Below, piece by piece: positions 1 through 11,740 of a stretch of 64,000 nt of DNA. The stretch is from Pararge aegeria. Lineage: Eukaryota > Arthropoda > Insecta > Lepidoptera > Nymphalidae. Every line of letters starts with the position of its first letter. The stretch's first letter is position 1. The DNA is taken from NCBI RefSeq assembly GCF_905163445.1, contig NC_053201.1, positions 382,001-446,000 of the forward strand, read 5' to 3'. The translations under genes were made by a program, and so were the position numbers. The notes under the pieces were generated by a model. It was given only the letters and a program-made list of their open reading frames with translations. It was not told where the DNA came from and searched no databases.

Positions 1-711
1 CACCAAATAGGCATAAATTACGATTACCAAGGCAGTAAAACTATATAGGTTGTGGGAACACTTCTATACAATAGTCAACCTTAACAGATTTTTTGCGAGT
101 AGTCGTAATCATTTAAAAAATTCTTTTAATATGTTATTAACGCGCCAACTTTTTATATACTACTAAAGCTGTTATTAGTTTAAGCTGTTAGTTTTGCATC
201 ACACTAATAAGATAATGTTTTCACTTATTTATGTCTTTAAACTTAGGATATAATTTTACCGTGGCCGACTGTACTTGCCGAGATGCAAATTGTGGGCCTA
301 TAGGGACTTAAGCGTATGCTAATTGAGCAAGTATGCATTCGCTGACAATTATAATATGAAATGTGAACGGACGGGTACAGGGTTGCTACGGAACTAATAC
401 TTTTAGTAGTAGTAGAAAAGAAGAAGAAACACTTTATAGCACGTACAGGAAAAGAAACAGTAAGGAGTGTACAGTACACAAATGTAGACATGCAAAGGCG
501 GCCTTATTGCTGCAAGCAATCTCATACATGCAACCTTTGTAGACACCAAGAGAACGGGATAAACATTTGTAGAGAGGACTTTCAGCAAGAGAACGGGATA
601 GTGCGGAGAGTGTTGACAGATAAGTATACATAAATACCAAAATGTATAGATAAAAATACATAGATAATTTAAATAAATATACGTAGGTAATATATAAATA
701 TAAAATATATA
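1..711. other. No gene recognised (AT-rich intergenic)
   Basis: Only short chance reading frames occur on either strand. A 13-base phrase (agagaacgggata) appears twice about 40 bases apart near 550-600, but no known repeat or gene family is recognisable. Confidence 0.5.
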
Positions 712-719
712 CCAAAACA

Positions 720-861
720 CAGTGGCGTGCACAGAGTTTTTGACCAGGGTATGCATAAAGAAGGAAGATGGCATAAAATTGAAAAATCCTTCCCCTTTAT
801 GAGTTATACAAAAATTTTAGGGTATGCAGTGCTTTTGTGCATGTATGAAGTGACGCCACTG
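720..861. mobile_element. hAT-type MITE with 8-bp target-site duplication
   Basis: A 142-bp element whose ends are inverted copies of CAGTGGCG. It is bounded by a perfect 8-bp direct duplication, ccaaaaca, at 712-719 and 862-869. The CAGTGGCG terminus and 8-bp duplication are the hallmarks of hAT-superfamily non-autonomous elements. Further copies lie at 61144-61286 (inverted relative to this one), about 36171-36290 (right end lost) and about 51060-51160 (decayed). It encodes nothing; an open frame through it is incidental. Confidence 0.8.
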
Positions 862-1067
862 CCAAAACACAACAACTACAGCACAGCTCCGTCACAAGAA
901 GATCTACTTATATATAAGTATATAAGGGAGAAGGGCGTGCTAAGCGGTGTACAGGCACATGGGAATAAAATCTACGCCTCAGATCGATGGACACTGGGCA
1001 GCATTTTGTAGGAGGTGATCCTTGCACGCTCTACGTTGTGCTGCTCTGTTTATGGCGGTAGTATTGC

Positions 1068-1340
1068 ATTATTAAATAAATATACTAGGATAATACACAC
1101 ATCGCCTTATAGCCCCAAAGACAGCCGGTTGGCGCAATGGGCAGCGACCCTGCTTTCTGCGTCCAAGGCCGTGGGTTCGGTTGCCAAAACACGAAAATGT
1201 TGGTGTGATGAACATTAATGTTTGTCAGTGTCTGGGTGTTTATCTGTACGAGTATTTATGTGTAATATATTCATAAAAATATCTTAGTACCTACGCTTAC
1301 GACGATGTGTGTATTGTTGTAGTATATTTATTATTTATTT
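1068..1340 (+). repeat. tRNA-derived SINE (family A), with inverted tail fragment
   Basis: From about 1121 the tRNA-like head (ttggcgcaatgggcagcgac, then a GGTTCGG box-B-like stretch) is followed by the family's body and its tail ending in gtgtgtattgttgtag plus an AT-rich run. Immediately upstream, about 1068-1120 is the reverse complement of the same tail, so two copies face each other. Other copies: 30211-30425, 32636-32870, 42183-42401, 42573-42697, 51778-52028 and 58681-58920. Confidence 0.8.
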
Positions 1341-2949
1341 ATTAAAAAGAAAGCGTTACCATTAGGTGGGCCATCAGCTTGGTCTGCTCATTTCTCGAGT
1401 TCATATATCGAACCTTTTCTGAAAGTCACCAATGTTTTTACAGTGATAAGTGACATTTAAAAAAGGATGTTTAAGAGTTTATTTTAAGAAGAAATTATTT
1501 TGATTTTAAAGACCTGAAGTAAGGGCTTTAAATGTTGTTTCTTGTATTTTCACAGAAACGCATTTTCATCTTTATTTCAACTACCCATTGAAGGGAGTAT
1601 TATAAACATTATTATATATATTATTAAAAAAAAAATTCAAAGCGGTAGTCACGTTTGAGCAATTTTGCTGTAGCCAAAAAGTTCCCTTTTTACCTTCCAA
1701 ATAATAAAAATAACAATTTTAAAGGATGTCTCTCAAAGGTACAACTTTTCAATCTTGTTTCACCACGGAGAAATGCCGGGGAGTTTCCCAAAAGGTACTA
1801 ACCGCGGAATTTCTGTCCTAATAAGTGGCATCCTTGAGCCAGTTGCTTATAATGATGATGCAGATATTATCTGGAAGTAGTTACCTGATATGATAATGAA
1901 CCTCGTGTGCTTAAATGAAGTTTCACATTTGATTGTTGCGAGTGACTTTCGTTTACGAGCTATTAGCCATTTGCGTTCGTCGATTCAATATTGACAGAGC
2001 CGCTGATATCGGTAATAACTACCTACCTATTGACCCAAAATGGACATGTTCTTTAATTACCTTCTCTGACAAAGACACGTTCTTAGGATTCCCAGGTGAC
2101 GGATAGTTTTGAAATGTTTATGTTTTGCATTATTGTGAGTGAGTGGTGAAAATTGTTTTATATCCTACAAGTTTTGTCAAGAAAGGTGAATTTTCGTCCA
2201 TAAGCTAACAAAACCGTGCAAGCTAAATTATTTTGATAGCATAAACGGCTCTCTTACCATTTTATACAAAAAGCCCATGATTAACCTGTCTTACATGTTA
2301 AATAAAGATTTTTTAGAGTATACCTAGGTTATTGATGGGACCTATATATTTTTTAATAAATATGAGTGTTTTTTGTGTATCTTGCAAACTTTGGTAATTT
2401 CACTTTCGTGGTATTGTTGGCAAAGCGACGTTTAATAACTTCTTCCAGAAATTGTTCCATTAACTTTGTAGGTAATGTTTATATGGCAATTACTAGATCA
2501 ATGACTCAAAAAGATGAACCGTTAAACACTCATCCATCAAACATTCTCCCTAGATATTCGGAATTTTCCTTAGAAATCTCGAATTTGTCCATAATTATCA
2601 TATTTGGATCTGGTAGCCCTACGTGCTTGCTAATTACTGCAATGCAAATACCACCTAATCAAATATACTCGTAATGTAAAATACTATTTAATTCTTAGTT
2701 TCTTATTTACATAGGTAGTTTATTTTGTAAATAACTACCTCACTACCTAATTAGGTCATATTTTGATTAGAGGCAGAGTTTGTGTAGATATCTTCGCTGG
2801 TACATACCATATCTGTAACATAAAATTAAGAGCTTGTATACTATATTATAATATTATGGATAGATTGATAAATGATACCAAAACAATTAGTGAATAACCG
2901 ATATTATAATGCGGTAAGTAGGCGAGTATGGTTATTGCATTCTAAAAAT
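1341..2949. other. No gene recognised
   Basis: AT-rich sequence with short reading frames only. The longest, at 2366-2674 on the plus strand, has low-complexity composition and no recognisable domain. It lies upstream of the CpG-rich block and may be distal promoter DNA. Confidence 0.4.
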
Positions 2950-3557
2950 AAGCGTCGGTTTGTTCACGCGTAGTCCCGTTGCTGCAAGCGCGTTGCCGTA
3001 TAAGGCACTCGCTCGCTCATCCCGGCGCAATGCTCGAATTAGCGCGCGCGTCTCCGGCGAAACTAAATACCCAAAAGCGTAAGCGCCGCCAAATACGGGA
3101 CGAATCTCGAGTTTCGCGCGCGCTGGCACCGCCCCAGCGCCGCCGAGCCTGCGGACTCCTATTCGCGTCTAATGCTCATGGAAAACACGTAAAAACGCAT
3201 TTATTTCTGTAGCCAGCGGCCTCTAAATTTAGGCCGTAAAGCAATACGAGCGATTTTGGTCGCGGCCGCGTTGTCTGTATTTAGACGAGACGGCGGGCGC
3301 GAGTCGCGGCTGCCTCTTGCCCAAGTGATACCGCTGCAGCACTGCACCCGCCAGCTCGCGCGCCCGGAAGCGACCACTCGCAGCTCCCGCACGCTTGCAG
3401 GCGTCGGAACGGTTCCTCGGAGTGTGTCCTTCTTACACAGTGACAGTGCCCGGGAATAGTGCCTCTATTGGATAGCGTGTCTAAGAGATAGTGTCTTCAT
3501 CGGTGATAGTGTCTCAGTCAAAGATTTGGATGTCGCAGATGCTCCCCGAAGCTGGAG
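2950..3557 (+). promoter_or_regulatory. CpG-rich promoter / possible first exon of the E93-like gene
   Basis: A visibly GC- and CpG-rich block in AT-rich surroundings, with several GCGCG runs. Its downstream part (about 3420-3557) looks like a 5' leader carrying three spaced copies of gatag(c)tgtct at 3471, 3487 and 3505. An ATG at 3530 opens a short frame (MSQMLPEAG) that runs into a GT at 3558 (GGAG|GTGATT), so a first coding exon ending at 3557 is possible. That exon would end in phase 1, while the next candidate exon at 4770 needs phase 2, so the start codon is not settled. Same strand as the exons at 4770 and 15707. Confidence 0.35.
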
Positions 3558-4769
3558 GTGATTATGTCATTCTATTGTGTGGCTTATTTCCTTATATTGA
3601 CACTATGTTTATGAATATGTTTCCTAAATAGTGGTCTAAGATATCTTGAGAGATGTAGTTTTAGAGCGCAAGCAATAAGAACACCTTTCGTACCTACTAA
3701 GGTAATTTAGGATAAACTGCAACGGGCGACAGCTGATCACTAACAATTTGTGTAATAGTAAACACTAGTAAGTAAATAAAATTTAAAAGTAGCCTAACCC
3801 ATTCTTTTGATCATCCTATCACTTTAATATTTACATTAATCAGTCATTACATCTATAAGAGTAGATCATTTTTAAAGCAGTGGACTATGTAATTTCTTGA
3901 TTAATCTTGAATTAATTAATTAGATATTAGAATATATTATTTTGTTCTATTGATTACTTTTAACATGTCTTCGTTAAGGTACGCCGTTCGTACGTACGGT
4001 TGCTCGTCTGAAAGATATTTCTTTTTAACTTTAGCATGAGTTTTATAATCTGTTCTTTTGCCTATGTTTATGATGTGCCCAGTGCACCAACCCCTTAATC
4101 TATTATCGAACTAGGTATTACTTATTTGCTCTTTTGGAAATACCGCTTTTGTTGATATTAGCTGAATTATCGTAGCTCTTAAGTAGCAAAAGCCAACATA
4201 GAAAAACTTACAGGCAATTAGGAAGCATGATGATCGTAACATTGTTGCTGTCAGTTTCGAGCTAACCCTATTTTACAAGTTTCTTTAAATGATAATGAAT
4301 TCCTTGTCGTACTGTGTAACTGTAATAACAGTTGTTAACCTGACATTGCAGTAGAAATAAAAAGTTCTCAACCGCCGTTGTCCAATAATTAATTTGAAGG
4401 CGATCGGTTGGCAACCTGTCAAATAAGTTCTACCTGCTACCATACGTCTACTGTTCAGCTTTCACATTCAGTAAATTTTCTGATTGTTGCCAACCTCCCA
4501 AGTCCCAATGTTCTGTTACAAAATTTGCGATGAGAGCTTTCAAATTTCACGTTTTGAATAAACATCTGATAGGAAATCTGCCGGAAAATTACTTACTGAA
4601 TACGTAGGGCGAAGAGTAAGGTTTTGTTTAGGCTTTCCCCCAGTTTCCTTGTACTGTATTGAATAGATCTCAGTGATGGATTTACCGCAGTTCAAGAATT
4701 TACGCCGATTCTGTGAACAAGATAAGGGGTATACCTACCCACTAATTGTTATCATTTGTTTTCATGTAG
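3558..4769 (+). other. Probable intron 1 of the E93-like gene
   Basis: AT-rich sequence without reading frames of note. It ends in a pyrimidine-rich stretch and TAG directly before the coding-looking segment at 4770. No transposon was recognised. Confidence 0.35.
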
Positions 4770-4859
4770 GTATGAAGATATTCTTCGACAGCATGAAGGA
4801 GTTATCTGTCTCATGTACCTACTGGAGAATGATAAGTATTACGAGGCATACGCAAGTAC
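4770..4859 (+). CDS. Short internal exon of the E93-like regulator (LxxLL nuclear-receptor box)
   Basis: Preceded by an acceptor (ttttcatgtag) and read in the frame YEDILRQHEGVICLMYLLEN, then DKYYEAYA. The composition is unlike the surrounding DNA and contains LMYLL, an LxxLL nuclear-receptor-binding motif. Two donors are possible. CAA|GTACGT after 4855 is the stronger match but ends in phase 1. GT at 4860-4861 is weaker but ends in phase 2, which joins in frame to the exon at 15707 and gives ...AYAST-SSENKELL. An unseen microexon could also reconcile the phases. The frame closes at a TGA about 50 bases beyond the donors, so this is an exon and not a stand-alone gene. The family assignment rests on the neighbouring exon. 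Confidence 0.55.
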
Positions 4860-5888
4860 GTTATTACCCGCTAATAAAGAGGTTATCAAAATTTCCCAAT
4901 GAGATGTAAATAACTATAGAGTCAACCGTGGTTTTAGAGATACTAAACTAGTATTCGTTTAGATTCTACCTTAATCATTTTACACAGCAGAACAGTATTC
5001 ATATAGGTACTATCCATAAAAGTGATCGCGGTTTGTAGAGGTAATATGAAATAGCGTTTTATTTACTATAAAATATTATTACAACTAGGTAGGTAGGTAG
5101 GTACCTATTACCCTCGCTATTGAAGATAAGATAAATGCGGCGGATTTCGTGCTGTTATGTATAAATAATTGATAAATATAAATTAATTCTTGAATGACGA
5201 ATTTGTAAATAAGTGACTACGTAATTCTTGACATTTTTGTTTATCACATGAAAATGAGGAAAAGGTTATAGTTATTGTTTAATTTCGTATCATAATCTTG
5301 TGTGATTTATAATACCCAATATAAACACCAGTTAAACTATTCTATTCTATGCTACTCTATAAATATAATACAGGACGTAGGTATAATATTAAAACTTTGT
5401 TTAGTGGTACCTAAACCAGAGCATAGCTGAGATTATAGGTCACGACATTAAAGCGATTCTATTGATCGGTTTTTAACACACCCTTGCATCTCTGATATGA
5501 ATCAATTAAAATCTATGTCGATGAGATGGGATGACGATTGATAAGTGATCCTACTTATTCCATAAGGTTACTCTTTCAATTATATAACGTGAGCGAAAGA
5601 GATACCTATATTTTATGCTTTTAAAAAGGTGTTAGACATCGAACCCTGTTGCGTCTATGTAATCACTAATTATTAGCCCTTTATAAGTCTGACGTATCTC
5701 TCCAGGCTGATAACATCTCACTCATATTATCATACTCGGCATAATTTTTTTATAACTATCTTTTAACCGACTTCCCAAAGAGGCGGAAATTAATGATAGG
5801 ATGGTTTTTACTGACATAATAAAATGATTTTAATGTTTTTATAACACCCTTTCAAATCATTGTTATTTACAATCTAGAAATCTAGAAG

Positions 5889-6200
5889 CGTTGATAGCCC
5901 ACTGGGCAGGACTTCAAATTAACTTTCGGGAAGCCGAGATGGAATCCTAGCATGCAACTCTAAGTTTTCAACGTTATATGCGTTCAAAGCAATTAAAATA
6001 TTACTAACTTCAACGGTACGGGAAAACATCGCGAAGAAAACTGTATGCTTGAGAGTTCTTCATAATGTTCTCAACAGGTGTGTGGAGTCCACCAAGCGTG
6101 GTGGACTACGGCCTAAAGCCCTTCTCATTGTGGGAGGAGACTCGTGTCCTGTAGTGGGCCGGTAATGGGGGGATGGTGGGGTTGATATGATGATGATGTC
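5889..6200 (+). repeat. tRNA-derived SINE (family B), near full length
   Basis: Starts with a tRNA-like box A (tagcccactgggcaggact). It continues through the family's signature gaaaacatcgcgaagaaaac and gtgtggagtccaccaagcgt, and ends in a gatgatgatg tail. Other copies or pieces: 24109-24405, 33296-33395, 48925-49105, 51538-51672, and 52450-52810 on the minus strand. Confidence 0.75.
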
Positions 6201-6894
6201 CCATTTAGTACGGACCTTTGGGGACAGATGACGGAATAAGCTTAATTTATATCCTACTACGGTATACGACACATAAAGTGGTATTTATGGACATCCAGGG
6301 GTAAACGATTATTTGCATTACATTCGATGTAAACGGGGGTCAACGATTGTAGATTTTGTCAAAGCTGCTCGTGACTTCCATTTTTACTTTTCATAAACAT
6401 AACTTCTTAGTTATTAGAAATTATTGAATATTTCTAAGTACCGCTTTACAGGTGTCAAAAACTCATATTTATTAAGAGTATACGTTTTTAAATATATTAC
6501 ACCCACAACAATAACATGCACTGATATGCATGTGACATAATATTATGTTGTTTATGAATTGGCACAAGTATATTGGGTAAGCAGAGGGGTCTACTTCAAA
6601 CCGGAAGACATGTCAAGAGTTCTACGAGACAAAAACATTTGAGGATCTCTGGCTTAGACCCACGATGATGTGCTTACGCCTACGCCTCTGGACGGATCCA
6701 CAGGCGTAATAAATGCCGAGTAGAATTCAAGACCATTTTGGCAACAACCATGCTTTATACTAATTAAACCAGTGCTGCGCGTTTTAGTATGCAGCTATAC
6801 TGAGCCAGCTCCTTTGTCACACATTTTTTTTTATACTTTAACAAATGTATGACACAAATGTAACATTTTACACAAATGTGTGACAATAAATACG

Positions 6895-6920
6895 ATTTTT
6901 CTTTCTTTCTTTCTTTCTAA
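6895..6920. repeat. (CTTT)n microsatellite
   Basis: About five tandem tttc units in sequence. A (TAGG)n run of four units lies at about 5086-5103. Confidence 0.8.
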
Positions 6921-7832
6921 TTTTTGTTGTGGTTCGCAAAAACACCCTACGTTTTCTTTTTTAATCTTTTAAAGCACTTTCGCGTTTAGAATTACGGAAT
7001 AGTAGAATAAGGATAGCACTGATAATTAATTTCAGGCGTTAGATTGGACTAAGGTTTGACTAAGTAAACATCGATCACTGTTTTTTTATGAGAATTATGA
7101 GGTGATGATATTGAGTGTAACATAGATATAATAAAGCAACAGTCACTGTTGTCTGTCAGTCTGATGCCAAAACGATCACTGTGCGGTGAATCGTTCAGAA
7201 CTCTATTTTACGTGACGCGAAGCGCTCTGTATGTCTAGACCCACCTTTATAATACTTACGCAAGGTGAAATCGGTCCATGCATTTGAGCATTGTAATGAA
7301 AAAGACATGGAAACAAACCATTTGTGAATCATTTAACACTTTTTCTCCTCCCCCGTCTTTCTCTTCTTTTGCGTCTTTTAAAATAGTTCTGAAAATAGTC
7401 AAGGTCCAGGGATCCCTTGTGAGGAACCTTCTAATTATTTTAGCCACCTTTCACTGCTGTTGTACACCCTATGTTCAATACATGAGCGAAAGCTCTTCAG
7501 ATGACTAATACTACAAAGTTGGTTTGTTTGTTTTTTTGTCACGCCGTGACTAAGCAACTAATCTACTGGATTTTTGGAATAGAAATAGTTGAAAGAACGA
7601 ACAGTAACATAGGCTACCATATATACCTGGTAAACAAACGTTTTCAACGGGATTAATTAAAACAAATAAATCATTATTTCCAGCTGGTGTAGGTTCTTTA
7701 TCTTTCCAAAAGGAAATATATAACATCAGCTTTTTTACGTTTCACGACTATTAGTAACGGCTTATAGAAAGCTGTGATGATGTACATCATCGTCGTAGGG
7801 TCGATAAATCGTATGCCTATCTTACCAAGCCG

Positions 7833-8310
7833 TTACTTACTCAATACGTTCATGGCAGTTATAGCAAACGTGCCGTTACGTTTTCGGACAATTTCGTGTA
7901 AAGTGCAAATAAGTCCATACATGTCATATAACGTATACCACACATAGTGTTGTGAAATGTGTTTGTTGTGTTCATTACTGAAAAGTTCAAGTAGCGGCTC
8001 TCGTCCAAATGCGGAGAGTGTCAACGCGTCTCCCGCGACGCAGTGGTATCTATTTAGTTCTGGCATATTAATAACATCGTCTCTGCATGCCTGCATTGCG
8101 CTAGGTTCCCCTATAAAAATAAACAAAAGTCTCAATTCTGTCAGAGTTGCCAAAACTAAATTGGTAGGTCTTAAAGTAGTGCCATTTTTCAATTTGTTGT
8201 TTGTGGAATAGACTAGCCCTTTTTTTCGATCTTTCAAATAAGTTTATGTACCTGATTTGTATACAACTGAATTTACAGTAGGTACTGAATGACTTTACAA
8301 CCCATCCCAA
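7833..8310 (-). other. Unrecognised open reading frames, probably not a gene
   Basis: A 134-codon frame (7833-8237) overlaps a 69-codon frame (8101-8310) in another phase. The protein reads without low complexity (for example GREPLLELFSNEHNKHISQH) but shows no domain I recognise, no clear start context and no splice partner. One open frame of this length is expected by chance in 64 kb of AT-rich DNA. Confidence 0.15.
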
Positions 8311-9384
8311 ACCATCAGATCTAGAAAGCTAGGAAATTCAAGAAGAGTTCTCTTTATAATGATGTATAGAGTATTGCCAGATTTTATTTTATTCTTACGA
8401 GATAATAATAAATTATATTTTCTCTACATTTATTTTGTAACTATAATAATATACTTAATTAATTCAAGTCTTTATATTATTGTTTTAACTTACATCAATG
8501 TTATGTACTTATACATACATATGTCATGTATTAAAATAATATTTTTTATAAATTTTTACTATACCTACCCTTTTTTTTAATTGTAAGCTGCAAATAAAGA
8601 GTAAATATAAATAAATAAGTAAATATAACACTATTAAAAATTTGTAAAAAAACCGTCCTCTTGCGCGATTTGCCCAAGCAACCGGGCGCGGCGCTGCGGT
8701 CTGGGTTCCAAAGTGAAGAATACGTGCCGGTTTAAAGATTGCTTCCTTCTGTATCCAACCCTTCAAATCCAACAGCCTAGCGAAAGTGCTTGTAATTTTA
8801 CTAATTATTGTTAAAGACTTTACATGAAGGTATATACGTACTTAAGTACGATATTATTATAACCAATCAGCTATAATATAATAATATCATTTATTGCAAA
8901 ATACACGTCAATAAGGTTTTACATATTGTTTTAGGGTACAGTGTATTGCCAGTAATTTGGCATGCAATGTTACAAAATAGTTACAACCGTCCAATTAATT
9001 GATGTCAAAATAAAGGCATGATATATGGAAAGGCAGACCCTAAAAATAATGAATTTGTTAAAATAAATATGAAATGCGTGCATTTATGTTAACTGCTTCG
9101 ACACCGTAGTGGGCCCGTCCTACGCCGCAGCGCCGTGAATCACAGCACATTCCGCTTGCGCCAAATAAGGACTCTATTAACATTCCCTTTACGCCTTTAT
9201 TATATTAAACTCCATAACAATGTTACTGCGCCGGGCCTTATTGGCGAAACTGAGCGGGTTTGATTCGGATACAAAACAAGTGCCTTTTAAAATATTTAAG
9301 TGGGTTGGCACCTTTATATGCAACAATCTTTATAAGCACTGGGAACATTCATAATTATTTTAACTTAACTAAACCAAGTGAGCC

Positions 9385-9735
9385 TAGAGTCGGTGAAAAG
9401 AGAAATATAATTAGAACTGTAGAAATCAGAAGAGGGAAACTGATTGGCCACATATTAGGAGATGATGAATTTATCACAAATATAATTGAGAGAAAAGTAG
9501 ATGTAGAAAGAGGGGACGAGGACTGGGACGGGGAGACTGGCTTTTGTGGGACAAATCAAACGAAAGGTTGGGGTGTGGACTAGCAAAGAGGTAAAGAGAG
9601 GGCCATGGATAGAGAAGGTTGGAAAAGGCTACACCGACAAGAACTTTTAAATTTTATGTAGAAGAAGCTTAGTGAAGATTAGCTTAGTGAAGATTAAATA
9701 AAAATAAAAATAAATAAAAAAATAAATAAATTAGT
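9385..9735 (+). mobile_element. LINE remnant, C-terminal reverse-transcriptase tail
   Basis: Encodes a decayed version of the tail common to lepidopteran LINEs: KLIGHILGDDEFITNIIERK, then after a frameshift KERAMDREGWKRLHRQELL. It ends in a short direct repeat (agcttagtgaagatta twice) and an AAATA-rich tail at about 9694-9730. Truncated at the 5' end and not functional. Confidence 0.6.
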
Positions 9736-11680
9736 AGGTATGTGATTGGCGCTTCACCTTTCATCGAAGCACAACCTCATTAAAAACATTGGGCATCTTA
9801 TAGGTCTCATCTTTAAGTCTCTGTAGACGACTTATGTGTGCTTTTTTTTAAAGGAATATTTTTACTGGTTACCTGATGGCCTGCATAATCGGGTGAGGTG
9901 GCGAGTTTAGTTGAGGTGGTATAGCTTTAATTTATGAGTGTTGGCCCTAGGCCTGCAAGAAGCTGAGAAGTAGTCGGTCATTATGTTAGGTTTAGGCGAC
10001 GATCATTGACGAGGTACGGTAGGGCACTAGACAACCCTCCCTGTTCGTTCAAATATTCGTGATTTTTCAGTAACCGATATTTACTGAAAAATGTAAACTA
10101 CCTAAGCTTACTTTCACATGTACTCTATTAACTTAAAACAGGGAGCGGTTTGCGGAGGTATTTTCTAATAATAATACCACTGTTTTGTGCCTCGCGCCGT
10201 AGAAAGATCTGGGTAACTGGTCTATCCTTCTACCAACCGTAACGCTTGCAATTGTGGAACAATCTCCTTGTGTCCCAGTCAGCAAAGCTCACTCCAGAAG
10301 CTTAGCAGGCCACCCAAAGTCGCCGAGTGGTTCAGGGACTACTATTCTTTTGAAAGGATTGGCATAACGTGTAGGTATTGGTATTTTTTCTGCCTTTATG
10401 CATGCTCTCAGGAATGGCAGTAAGACCTACATCGCTAGAATTACAAGATGTTTGTTTAATGGGTAGTTAATATCCCTACAACATTACAGTACAACAGTAA
10501 AATTTTGTTCCTGAACATTTGTTTGATCTACACACAACATACGGAAATACAGGCAGTAGGCATATATACGAACACTATGAGTTGTAGCGATTTTGTAAAT
10601 AGGTCATATTTGGGTGTAGTGGTGGGCGGAGAACGTCACTCGTGGAGTGGCGTCTCAAGGAGCAGTGAAATCATTTCAACGATGCCAAGACGCTAATGGC
10701 GAGGACAAACAAACACTTCTGCTATCAGGATAATTAGATGGTTCAGGTGGGGTGAAGTCATTTGTCAATTCATTTGTTTGTTGATATATTAAAGGTATAC
10801 TTCTACGTGGGAGTACCTAGCTAACAAAGTGCCTGCTTAGTTCAACAGAACTGAGCAATAGCTCTGATTAAAAGTTAGCTTTTCATCTACCATTCATTAC
10901 TATAAGGGACAAAAATTTGATTTTGGTGAAGCGATAAGTTGTCATCAATTATATAAAATACTGTTTACTAATTTTAAATACATTAATCGTGGGTTTTTCT
11001 GACGATAATGACTCTACTAGTCTACCACTAAGTCATAGCCACTCAAGCTCACTCCAGAAATTTAGCAGACCGGTCGGGTTATAGAGTGTAGTAAGCTGGA
11101 CTAGGCCTGGATTTGAGAACTCACGTAGTTTTTACCAGCATCTCGTGGTTTGTTCTTTGGTTCATCTTTATTCAAGGTTTTTCTAACGGGACTGCCAGTG
11201 TTTAATTTTATTAAAATGCCTTTCTCGTATCTTCTTAGTCGTGCACTCTTGGCAGTGTGGTCGTGGCTGCCGAGATGAAATACATGGCGGTAGACTGTCT
11301 TGGATGGCACGGCTTCCCGCACGAGTCTTATTCACTTTTGGTGGTTTGTGCAATGCGGGAGTATTCCACCGTAGTTGTTTGGGTTACTGATTTAGCCAGA
11401 TCGGTCAGTTCGGTGTTTCAGTCAGTGTGCAGCGCGGAATACAGTACCTAGTTACTTATGTATTATTGTATATACCTATCTACCTAAGAACATTACTAAG
11501 TCACTTAGCAATGCCGATATATGTTTTGCAAAAGCTCCCTCAAATAATGAAACAAAACATCCTATAATATCTATCCGGTATTTCTGTTTATATCAACTAC
11601 AATCTACGTTATAACTTATTTTATTGCTTTGCAATGCATATTCTTAACACAATTTCATTATTTATAAATTTATAATAAAC

Positions 11681-11740
11681 TACAAAATAGTTTATAGTAA
11701 CAAATTTGTTTCTAAATTTGTTACTATAAACTATTTTGTA
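11681..11740. repeat. Perfect 27-bp inverted repeat (hairpin)
   Basis: Arms 11681-11707 and 11714-11740 are exact reverse complements separated by a 6-base loop (gtttct). AT-rich, single copy in the window, and not part of a repeat family I recognise. Confidence 0.9.

Noticed and set aside
727..1011. 94-codon open frame on the plus strand
   Set aside because: It runs through the hAT MITE and into unrelated DNA, with no domain; its opening is incidental.
2932..3459. Arginine/alanine-rich frames in the CpG block
   Set aside because: Long frames are expected in GC-rich DNA poor in stop codons; the products are low-complexity and conflict on both strands.
3530..3557. MSQMLPEAG as the confirmed N-terminus of the E93-like protein
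   Set aside because: Joining at 3557 gives phase 1, which puts the exon at 4770 out of frame. Without a cDNA or a better partner exon it is not called as a CDS.
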